Assembly: GCA_964343305.1 (NCBI GenBank)
Contig: CAYFJO010000427.1
Span: forward strand, 1 to 9,391
Source: CAYFJO01 sp964343305
GTDB lineage: Bacteria > Planctomycetota > Planctomycetia > Pirellulales > Pirellulaceae
Length of the DNA stretch: 9,391 bases
Direction of reading: 5' to 3'
In this document: in pieces, positions 1-6,339 of the stretch
Position numbering within the stretch: position 1 is the first letter of the stretch
Layout: every line of letters starts with the position of its first letter
Program-made: the position numbers and the translations under genes
Notes under the pieces: model-generated
Seen by the model: only the letters and a program-made list of their open reading frames with translations
What the model was told of the DNA's origin: nothing
Database searches by the model: none

Positions 1-479
1 AGATCCTGCTCGACGGCGTACCGTTTGGCAGCCTTGTCCACCAGAGCTACCTTTTCCGCGGCAAATTGTTTCAGTTCATCGAGGTCGGAACGCAGTTCCC
101 CGACCAATTGCTGCAAAGCCGCCTTGTCCTCGGCAGTGGACTTTGCGGCGGCCTCCTCGGTGCCCTTCAATTCCGCAGTGAGTTCGCCAACCACGCGGTC
201 AGCCGACTGTTTGGCCTTGTTGGCGGCATCCAACTTGATCTTTTCAGCCTTGGCAATCTCGCGCGTGGCCGACCGCGCCATCTCGCGGGAGCTCCGCTCT
301 TCGCGCAAGGCCGCTTCATCGGACTGGGCCTTCTTCAAGGCCGTTGCCGCGGCGGCAAGCTGCTCGGCTGTCGGCGCCGCAGGTTCTCCGCCACCGGGCC
401 CAGCGGCGAACACAGTTCCGGTTGCCCCCGCCAGCATCAATGCGGCGAGCAGCCAACTGATCCGTTTTTGAGAATGCAT
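1..479 (-). CDS. Exported Ala/Lys/Glu-rich coiled-coil protein, 3' end cut by the window edge
   Basis: The frame is open from an ATG at 479 to the window edge, giving 159 codons and no stop. Residues 1-25 form a signal peptide: a basic start (MHSQKR), a hydrophobic core (about 8-19) and a likely cleavage after VFA, with no lipobox. A Gly/Pro-rich linker (26-36) leads into a long helical stretch from about 38 to the end, very rich in Ala, Lys, Glu and Gln with recurring Leu/Val, which reads as a coiled coil. No catalytic motif is visible. The start is supported by GAAAGGA nine bases upstream and by the signal peptide. It is probably a periplasmic or envelope-associated structural protein, but no family can be named. 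The opposite strand is also open here, but its Ala/Ser-rich product is only the reverse of these Ala codons. Confidence 0.82.
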   Translation of the reverse strand, partial: MHSQKRISWLLAALMLAGATGTVFAAGPGGGEPAAPTAEQLAAAATALKKAQSDEAALREERSSREMARSATREIAKAEKIKLDAANKAKQSADRVVGELTAELKGTEEAAAKSTAEDKAALQQLVGELRSDLDELKQFAAEKVALVDKAAKRYAVEQD

Positions 480-488
480 TTCGGGGGA

Positions 489-495
489 TCCTTTC
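489..495 (-). promoter_or_regulatory. Ribosome binding site of the coiled-coil gene
   Basis: On the minus strand the sequence is GAAAGGA, followed by nine bases and the ATG at 479. It supports that start. Most other genes in the window have weaker sites. Confidence 0.6.
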
Positions 496-613
496 AAGAT
501 TAAGTGGAAGGGTGTCTGGGGAGGCGAAAGAACCACCTTCCGCGGCAGTGTGGGTGAGCCAAAGCAACGGCAGCGTTCCCCGAATCAACGGTCGCAAGCC
601 ATCGCTCTTGGAG

Positions 614-640
614 TAAACTAAATAAAACAGCTCTAGTTTA
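614..640. promoter_or_regulatory. Inverted repeat TAAACTA-N13-TAGTTTA, possible operator
   Basis: TAAACTA (614-620) and TAGTTTA (634-640) are exact reverse complements 20 bases apart centre to centre, about two helical turns. The repeat sits in an AT-rich patch 135-161 bases upstream of the coiled-coil gene's start, where a promoter would be expected. This suits a dimeric repressor site, but no regulator gene is present and the assignment is inference. Confidence 0.3.
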
Positions 641-1035
641 ACGTCTTTTCTGCCATCGTCAACTCGCTCGACAATGGAACGCCGCTGTCAAATCAGGTCG
701 CCACACGAGTTACCAGGGGCAAAAATCAGTGACTCGATTTGCGAAACCAGGCATTGCCCGGTGCAGTGCTCGCGAATCTGACAGGCGATGGCAGCCGACT
801 TGAGATAAAGCAGTAATAAAGATGCCAAGTGCTTGAAGCCAGATTGCGTCGTTGCGTTGCACTTGGCTCCGAGTCGGACGTAGCAAAGTGGCGTTGGAGG
901 GGAAAGATGTCACCAGTTTGCCAAGTCCTTCGCTTCAAGTCCGCTTGACTTGGTCAAGTGCGTTCCACGTGGAGTCACATCACGTCACCGAAGCATCGAA
1001 ACGGTTTCAGAAATCGGTGGTTAGATGGGATAGGG

Positions 1036-2004
1036 TCAACCGGCTTTCCGTTTGGTAGCGGTCATTTCGTAGTCAATTGAGAAAGTTTCCTTTGCGCCTT
1101 GGTTGTGTTTGTCCAATAAAGGTGAATATGTTTTGACATGGATCTTATTCTCGGCCGGCACGAACTGTAGCGAACGAAGCCAACCGTCACCACCGTTCGG
1201 AAGACCTTGGTAATCAGTGAGCATTTCTAAAACCTTGCCGCCATCATCGTTGACACTTGTCTGGAGTCCGACTCCCAATACGTGACCGCTAACGACGAGA
1301 AAGATGTTCGGTTGTTTGCGAATGAGCTTTTGCCACATCTGTTCCCCACTGTTGCCAGCGACTTTGTATGACGTGGCACAAGACGTGTCGCGCCCCTTTG
1401 GACGCATGTAGCAATGCGTCGCCACGATGACACGATGATTGGGATGACTTTTTGCAACGTTTGCGGCCCAAATCAGCGCCTCATCACGGGGAGCGAATTC
1501 GAGACTTATGACCATGAACTTCATGCCGCACGCTTCGAAGAAGCAAAAGTTGTTATCGTTTGTTTTACCCATGTGTCCTCCATACCATTTACGGTCCGCA
1601 AATCGAGATGGCGAAAAGTACTCGTTGTACAAAGTTGAGTCGCGGTTCTTTACGACCATGTCATGATTACCGGGCACCATGCTATACGGCACAACACCAT
1701 CAAGGAGTCGCATGGCTCGATTCGCGTTTTCCCATTCGGGCTTCTTTGTGGATGTTTGCACAATATCGCCTAGGTGGATAGCGAATTTGATGTTGTCATC
1801 CTTCACGCGTTCGCGAATCCACAGCGTTTGTGCAACGTAGGTATCCGGATACTTTTCGGAATAGTTTTGCGTGTCGGGAAGAAGCACGATGGTGAAGCTC
1901 TTTTCGTCAGCCACGTCTTCCTCAGCAAAGGCGAATACATGAAACGCGATGACGACTGTTATTCCGCTGACCATCAATATCGTTCTTTTGAGTGGATTCA
2001 ACAT
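1036..2004 (-). CDS. Secreted calcineurin-like metallophosphoesterase
   Basis: The product is 322 residues. Residues 1-27 are a signal peptide (basic NPLKR, hydrophobic core, cleavage after AFA). The mature part has the order of metal-site motifs of the calcineurin-like phosphoesterase fold: LLPDTQNY (metal Asp44), HLGDIVQ (77-83), VPGNHD (112-115 for GNHD), ATHCYM (His197) and SGHVLG (239-244). It is predicted to hydrolyse a phosphate ester outside the cytoplasm; the substrate cannot be read from sequence. Motif I reads D-T-Q, not D-x-H, and the last motif is GHVLG, not GHxH, so two usual histidines are absent. The frame is open upstream to 2142, but the start at 2004 is preferred because AGGAGG lies eight bases before it and the signal peptide begins there. 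G+C looks lower than in the RACo gene. No partner gene adjoins it. Confidence 0.88.
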   Translation of the reverse strand: MLNPLKRTILMVSGITVVIAFHVFAFAEEDVADEKSFTIVLLPDTQNYSEKYPDTYVAQTLWIRERVKDDNIKFAIHLGDIVQTSTKKPEWENANRAMRLLDGVVPYSMVPGNHDMVVKNRDSTLYNEYFSPSRFADRKWYGGHMGKTNDNNFCFFEACGMKFMVISLEFAPRDEALIWAANVAKSHPNHRVIVATHCYMRPKGRDTSCATSYKVAGNSGEQMWQKLIRKQPNIFLVVSGHVLGVGLQTSVNDDGGKVLEMLTDYQGLPNGGDGWLRSLQFVPAENKIHVKTYSPLLDKHNQGAKETFSIDYEMTATKRKAG

Positions 2005-2012
2005 CTGTTTTG

Positions 2013-2018
2013 CCTCCT
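2013..2018 (-). promoter_or_regulatory. Ribosome binding site AGGAGG that fixes the phosphoesterase start
   Basis: The minus strand carries a perfect AGGAGG eight bases before the ATG at 2004. It is the best Shine-Dalgarno match in the window and rules against the 46-residue longer version starting at 2142. Confidence 0.8.
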
Positions 2019-2431
2019 GGATCAGTGTCTTTGCCCCACCAAGATAACTTACGGACCTTGCCACGGGAATCCAAAGACAGGTTGGGTTTCTGCCGAAGTT
2101 CAAAACCGGGAATCGGTGGTTTTTCTGCGGAGTCCCAGACACGGCGTGTTTTCGGCGTTTTCGTACTCACATACAAGTGACACAAAGCGCCCACGCATGC
2201 AAAGCTCGAAGTAGATATCTCTCATCGCTCGCAAGGTGGCCATGACGACCTGCCGTTTGATCCATAAAGTCCGGTGTTGCCAATCAGAACTTGAATTTGG
2301 TGCCCAGCGATTTAAAATCGACACGCTTGGTCATTTCGAAAACGTGGAGGTACCTGGTGCGGCGACAATTGATAAAATCGAGGGTAAACAACCTCACCTT
2401 GTCCAAGTAGAATACTCATCAACACCATCCA
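2019..2431. other. Divergent intergenic stretch between the phosphoesterase and DsbB genes
   Basis: Promoters for both divergent genes should lie here, but I cannot pick convincing -35/-10 pairs. AAAACC (2102-2107) and GGTTTT (2118-2123) can pair around a 10-base loop that itself contains part of a competing ACCG/CGGT pairing. Short open frames exist on both strands (minus 2100-2241; plus up to 2448, overlapping the DsbB start), but the plus one shows no G/C preference at third positions and neither matches a family I know. No gene is called. Confidence 0.4.
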
Positions 2432-2437
2432 AGGGAG
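2432..2437 (+). promoter_or_regulatory. Ribosome binding site of the DsbB-like gene
   Basis: AGGGAG ends seven bases before the ATG at 2445 and supports that start. Confidence 0.55.
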
Positions 2438-2444
2438 CTCCTAA

Positions 2445-3047
2445 ATGACGGAACAGCAGCGTGCCAATTCGGAGTCGTCCCCCTCAGCAGCCGCGCCCGC
2501 CCGAATTTGGGAGTTACTGGCGTTGGCCTTCAGCGTGATTGCGTTGTTAGGGAGTCTCTATCTGAGTGTGGGGATGAAGTTGAAAGCCTGTCCGCTCTGT
2601 CTCTACGAACGAACATTCATGATGGCTCTGGTCGGCGTGCTGTTGGTCGGTTTGGCGCGGTCGCGGGATGCGAGCGCGGGTTTCCCAGTTTTGCTATGCC
2701 TGCCGATGGCGGTCGGTGGATTGGTTGTGGCAGCGTTCCATGTTTATTTGGAAATGACCGCAGTCTTAGAGTGTCCGGCGGGTCTACTCGGCCTAGGATC
2801 GGCTCCGCAGCAGAGTCTGGGAGCATACGTTGTTGTGACCGCGCTGATGGGGACCGCTTTGGCGCGTTCTTCGTTGGGAGCCGGTTGCCAAATCACCGGA
2901 CTTGGGGCGGCGGTTCTTGGAATTCTGTTTTCGGTCGCGGCCATCAAGAGCGCTCCGCCGCTGCCACCGGCGCCGACCGAACCATACACAACGCCGCTTG
3001 AGGGTTGTCGCCCCTCTGTTCAACCGAATGCGTCAACCGATCAATAG
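2445..3047 (+). CDS. DsbB-family disulfide bond formation protein (quinone-linked thiol oxidase)
   Basis: The product is 200 residues of integral membrane protein. A polar N-terminus (1-20) precedes hydrophobic segments at about 21-43, 56-72, 79-103, 125-143 and 147-168. The family signature follows the first segment: CPLC (49-52), then LYER, as in the quinone-reducing CxxC pair of DsbB, which reoxidises DsbA-type proteins. Arg71/Arg73 and Arg141 fall in loops expected to be cytoplasmic. The second cysteine pair is odd. The loop after segment three has only Cys110 (LECPAG); another cysteine, Cys188, lies in the Pro-rich C-terminal tail (LEGCRP). With five segments that tail would be periplasmic, so Cys110-Cys188 could replace the E. 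coli Cys104-Cys130 pair. No DsbA or thioredoxin-like gene adjoins it. The start is backed by AGGGAG upstream. The symbol dsbB is withheld because the topology differs from the classical enzyme. Confidence 0.82.
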   Translation: MTEQQRANSESSPSAAAPARIWELLALAFSVIALLGSLYLSVGMKLKACPLCLYERTFMMALVGVLLVGLARSRDASAGFPVLLCLPMAVGGLVVAAFHVYLEMTAVLECPAGLLGLGSAPQQSLGAYVVVTALMGTALARSSLGAGCQITGLGAAVLGILFSVAAIKSAPPLPPAPTEPYTTPLEGCRPSVQPNASTDQ

Positions 3048-3165
3048 TTCTCGCGAAGTGGTTCCAATTAGAATGTCAAGGTTTCTCCCAGTTCACGTCC
3101 GCGGGTTTGAGTTCCGTTAGGCAAAGTTCTGTTTCGATTCAACCATTTTGCCAGACACCAACGCC

Positions 3166-3182
3166 GAACGCGTCTTGCGTTC
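3166..3182. terminator. Small hairpin downstream of the DsbB-like gene
   Basis: GAACGC (3166-3171) and GCGTTC (3177-3182) pair perfectly around the loop GTCTT. It lies 119 bases after the DsbB stop and lacks a following T-run, so it is at best a weak terminator or simple palindrome. Nothing else is recognised between 3048 and 3252. Confidence 0.2.
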
Positions 3183-3252
3183 AAGTCGACGATGATTACC
3201 CGTTGACGAGATGAATGATTGTCCATTAAGACGAGCGGCAGATGAGAATTTA

Positions 3253-3315
3253 CCGTAGTGGAATTCGCCAGAATTCCTTTTCAGAGCGAAGGAACTCTGG
3301 CGAGTTCCACTACGG
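3253..3315. repeat. Long palindromic element with a 27-bp stem, REP/MITE-like
   Basis: The left arm 3253-3279 and right arm 3289-3315 pair over 27 positions around a 9-base loop. Each arm begins at the base with CCGTAGTGG and contains CGCCAGA on the left-strand reading. Only two positions are imperfect: one is a G-U wobble and one an A-C mismatch on the plus-strand RNA, with the reverse on the minus strand. It ends 25 bases before the chosen propeller-gene start. The EcoRI-like GAATTCGCCAGAATTCC core resembles intergenic palindromes I associate with Pirellula-type genomes; that comparison is from memory and unverified. Confidence 0.8.
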
Positions 3316-3340
3316 CAGGTATCCTTTCACTGAGCTGTGG

Positions 3341-6262
3341 ATGATCATGTCAATGCTGATGAGCTTTGTTCTTCTGGTGTGTTGCGGCAGCTTATTTGCA
3401 GAACAGGCCAAACTGCTTCCAGATTATGTCGAGGTTGGTCAGCACCGGTTTTACACCGACGCTCCTGTTCGCTACCCGCCGGTGACACGGAATGAGAGAA
3501 TTTATTTCGGTTCAGATGATGGATATCTCTACTGCCTCAACGCCAGTACTGGAAAACTCAAGTGGAGATTTCGCAGTGGTCCGTCCAATCGCAAGATGCT
3601 TGGTGCGGGCAGGTTGATTTCTGCCTGGCCTGTTAGCGGTGGCCCTGTTATTCACAAAGGACGTGTCTACTTTGCGGCAGGTCTATGGCCATTTATGGGA
3701 GTCTTTGTCTACTCGGTCGATGCCGAAACGGGAAAAGTTCTCTGGGTAAACGATAACGCCACGTCTCTCTGGAAGTCAGATGCGGTTTCAGAGCAGCGCC
3801 CTCAACAACCTAGTTTCGAACCATCTTTCATCTCCGTCGTACCGATGGGCGCGTTGCGTGTCGAAGAGAATCGCCTGGTCGTTCCCTGCGGACGAGCCGA
3901 ACCGGCTTATTTTGATCTGACAACGGGAGCGTTTCTCAAATTCCATCATGGTTACAAGAAGCCGCATCAGTGGGGCGAAGGTCATCTCCCCTATCCCGAT
4001 TACGATTCGATCGCAGACGAGACACAGGGATGTTTTCCTCGCGATTCGCAAGCCGAGACGATCCTCAAGGCGACGGGTGTGCGCGACGGCTACGCTCTGG
4101 TGCTGGGAATCGGAGATGGCCGATTGGTGGAAGGTCTAATCACGGCTTCGCGTTTACGTCTGATTGTGCTCGACCCCGATCAAAAGAAAATTGACGCGTT
4201 GCGAAAGCGGCTGGAAATAAAATCGGTTTATGGGAATCGCGTTTCTGTTCATGCCAGCGATGTGTTCGATATGAACCCGCCGCCTTATTTGTTTAGCTTG
4301 GTGGTTTCAGGAGACTTGAATTCATCTCGCATCTCGGCGGGCGACCGCTTCTGGAAAACGATCTTCACATCGCTGCGACCTTACGGTGGCATGATTTGCC
4401 TGACTGATCCAGGCGATGCCCCCACAGAACAGTTACGCGCGGCCCAGTTCGCTGGTGCAAGAATCGATCGACGCGACCAGTTCATGATTGTAAAGCGAGT
4501 CGGTGCGTTGCCGGGAGCCGACAGTTGGTCTCACGAATTTGCGAACGCGGCCAACACTCGTTCCACAACCGATGACCTGGTCAAGTCGCCGTTTGCCACG
4601 CTATGGTCGGGCGGCCCCGCATCGGAAGTACATCGTTATTATGAGAACCATCGTGGATACGCAGTGCCTAAGGTAGCGGGGGGACGTCTGTTCATTGAGG
4701 GTCCCAAACTGATTAGCGCGTTCGACGTTTACACCGGCAGGTTCTTGTGGGAGTGGCAGCCCGGCCCCGAAGACAAGGAAAACTGGTTCTATAGAGTGAA
4801 GACGTCAAAAATGGCCTTCGAACCAATGGCGGGTCGTACGACGGCCGCCGATGACGCGTTCTATGTCATTAGCGACCAAAAGATCCATGCGCTCGATGCG
4901 TCGACTGGCAAGCCACTCGAATCGTTTCAGTTCAAAGAACGTGGAGACTGGGGTGGAGTTCGATTGCTGGGGGACACGCTCTTTGTTCCCACGGCCAAAA
5001 GCATCTTAGCCATGAATCGATATACGGGAGAAGTTCGCTGGCGATACACAGAAGCAGGCGGTACTTTAGCCGTTGGCGGCAACAAAGTGTTCTGCATCGA
5101 GTACCCCTGGCCCGATCGATTCAACAACGCGCATCTTCGTCCAGAAAGCCGATGGATTCAATTCATCGAGGACTGGGAGAAAATCAAACGCCGCGGCACA
5201 AAGTACGAAAAGGACGAACAAAAACTCGTCGCCCTCAATGCCGGAGACGGCACGCCTCTTTGGGAAAGATCAATTCAGGTCACCCGCAATCCGGTACGTC
5301 GCATGATCTACTCAGAAGAGCATGACCTGCTTTTGTTGCTGGGGAGTCGTTTGGCGTTACAAGGAGTCGACGGAAAGGAAGCATGGAAACTGAACCTGAC
5401 CGACCACGCGACACTGGCTGGCGATTTGATCTGGGGATACGGCAAGTTGAGTGTTAGGGCCAACTTGGCGACACGCAAAGTCAACGAACGAATCAACCCA
5501 ATTACTCTGAAGCCGCAGCAATGGTCTATTCGCAAGACCGGCAACGGTTGTGGACCGATCCTTGCAGGCAAACATCTCGTCACGCTGCGATCAGGATCAG
5601 CGGCTTACTACGATCTCGGAACTGATATGAACCAGACGTGCGGCGTCGTCAACCTCGGAGGCTTCCGCTCGAGTTGTCAGCCAAGTTTGATTCCCGCCGA
5701 GGGTCTGCTCGTTTCCCCCAATTCTGCCAGTGGTGGCTGTACCTGCAGGTATCCGCTGGCGACTGCTCTGGCAATGGTCCATGCTCCGGAAATGAATAAG
5801 TGGGGTGCGTTTGGTGAATTGAAAATGAACGGGCCGATTCGTAAACTCGGTATCAATTTCGGCGCGCCGGGCGATCGGCTTGGCGAGGATGGCGTGCTCT
5901 GGCTCGATTATCCATCGGTTGGCGGACCGTCTCCGGTACTAGACATTCAAACCAAACCGGAACAGCCAGAATGGTACCGTCATCACCCGTCTCGCGTCGT
6001 CGGCGAAGGAGATGCCCATTGGATCGTTTCGTCAGGTGCGAAAAACTTGAAGCAGATCACTATTCGATTGGGAAACGATCAACCAAGATCATATCGCGTT
6101 CGCATCTATTACGGGCAAAAAACGGACGACGGAAGAGTCCGGGGTATCATAAGACAGAAAAACGACGTATTTGCTGCCGATCAACTTGAATTGAGTTTCG
6201 AGCACGATATGGCGGTTTGCGGGATTGAAGTGTTGGATTCCAAACTGTCTTTCGAAGACTGA
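3341..6262 (+). CDS. Exported PQQ-like beta-propeller protein with an embedded methyltransferase-like domain
   Basis: The product is 973 residues. Residues 1-20 look like a signal peptide (hydrophobic MSFVLLVCC, cleavage near LFA). PQQ-type blades come first (about 47-202), e.g. DGYLYCLNASTGKLKW. Residues 237-385 read as a Rossmann methyltransferase-like domain: LGIGDG (255-260) as the SAM loop, LIVLD with Asp278 ending strand two, and LRPYGGMICL late in the fold. DSWSHEFANAANT (394-406) then leads into more blades (about 422-687: HALDASTGK, LAMNRYTGEVRW), a cysteine-bearing stretch with GGCTCRYP (798-805), and a malectin-like beta-sandwich (about 857-970). This order is familiar from very large planctomycete PQQ-repeat proteins of unknown function. 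Several closely spaced ATGs (3341, 3347, 3353, 3359) are possible starts and no good Shine-Dalgarno site is present. An in-frame ATG at 3242 is rejected because its extension translates the palindrome at 3253-3315. BamB-like scaffolding or sugar/quinone binding are alternatives. Confidence 0.87.
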   Translation: MIMSMLMSFVLLVCCGSLFAEQAKLLPDYVEVGQHRFYTDAPVRYPPVTRNERIYFGSDDGYLYCLNASTGKLKWRFRSGPSNRKMLGAGRLISAWPVSGGPVIHKGRVYFAAGLWPFMGVFVYSVDAETGKVLWVNDNATSLWKSDAVSEQRPQQPSFEPSFISVVPMGALRVEENRLVVPCGRAEPAYFDLTTGAFLKFHHGYKKPHQWGEGHLPYPDYDSIADETQGCFPRDSQAETILKATGVRDGYALVLGIGDGRLVEGLITASRLRLIVLDPDQKKIDALRKRLEIKSVYGNRVSVHASDVFDMNPPPYLFSLVVSGDLNSSRISAGDRFWKTIFTSLRPYGGMICLTDPGDAPTEQLRAAQFAGARIDRRDQFMIVKRVGALPGADSWSHEFANAANTRSTTDDLVKSPFATLWSGGPASEVHRYYENHRGYAVPKVAGGRLFIEGPKLISAFDVYTGRFLWEWQPGPEDKENWFYRVKTSKMAFEPMAGRTTAADDAFYVISDQKIHALDASTGKPLESFQFKERGDWGGVRLLGDTLFVPTAKSILAMNRYTGEVRWRYTEAGGTLAVGGNKVFCIEYPWPDRFNNAHLRPESRWIQFIEDWEKIKRRGTKYEKDEQKLVALNAGDGTPLWERSIQVTRNPVRRMIYSEEHDLLLLLGSRLALQGVDGKEAWKLNLTDHATLAGDLIWGYGKLSVRANLATRKVNERINPITLKPQQWSIRKTGNGCGPILAGKHLVTLRSGSAAYYDLGTDMNQTCGVVNLGGFRSSCQPSLIPAEGLLVSPNSASGGCTCRYPLATALAMVHAPEMNKWGAFGELKMNGPIRKLGINFGAPGDRLGEDGVLWLDYPSVGGPSPVLDIQTKPEQPEWYRHHPSRVVGEGDAHWIVSSGAKNLKQITIRLGNDQPRSYRVRIYYGQKTDDGRVRGIIRQKNDVFAADQLELSFEHDMAVCGIEVLDSKLSFED

Positions 6263-6296
6263 GTTTACTCGTGCAGGAACACCAGCGAAAGCTGCA

Positions 6297-6331
6297 AAGA
6301 AAGTGGGACGGTCTGTACCACCACACTTCTT
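6297..6331. terminator. Imperfect hairpin in the convergent gap, possible bidirectional terminator
   Basis: Between the propeller stop (6262) and the RACo stop (6340), AAGAA (6297-6301) pairs with TTCTT (6327-6331). GTG with CAC and GGT with ACC pair further in, broken by a bulged A and mismatches. The A-rich left side and T-rich right side give a U-run on either strand, so it could end both converging transcripts. The stem is imperfect. Confidence 0.35.
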
Positions 6332-6339
6332 AGCATGCA

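Larger units (their letters stand above)
480..1035. other. Gene-free stretch between the coiled-coil gene and the phosphoesterase gene
   Basis: Neither strand has a frame with convincing protein character. It contains the leader of the minus-strand coiled-coil gene (480 to about 613), the inverted repeat at 614-640, and downstream sequence of the phosphoesterase gene. Short palindromes lie at 944-958 (CTTGAC, TTG, GTCAAG) and 964-973 (TCCACGTGGA, a perfect 10-bp palindrome). The words CTTG, CAAG and AAGT recur between 825 and 960 without forming a regular repeat. No U-tract terminator is obvious for the phosphoesterase gene. Confidence 0.5.

Noticed and set aside
25..471. Plus-strand Ala/Ser-rich frame of 148 codons at the left edge
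   Set aside because: It is antisense to the coiled-coil gene, which has a signal peptide and a ribosome binding site; the Ala/Ser bias mirrors that gene's codons.
2005..2142. N-terminal extension of the phosphoesterase from an ATG at 2142
   Set aside because: The ATG at 2004 has a perfect AGGAGG and starts a signal peptide; the extension has no family resemblance.
2100..2241. Minus-strand 46-codon frame upstream of the phosphoesterase gene
   Set aside because: The composition is plausible but there is no family match, only a weak ribosome binding site, and the end lies in a palindromic intergenic patch.
2236..2448. Plus-strand frame of 70 codons overlapping the DsbB start
   Set aside because: Third positions show no G/C preference, no ribosome binding site is clear, and no family is recognised. 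The ATGA-like overlap with DsbB may be chance.
2507..3001. Overlapping 164-codon plus-strand frame within the DsbB-like gene
   Set aside because: It is a frame-shifted reading of a gene with clear DsbB signature and membrane segments; the product has no domain.
3242..3340. N-terminal extension of the propeller protein from an ATG at 3242
   Set aside because: It translates the palindromic element and places a charged stretch before the signal peptide.
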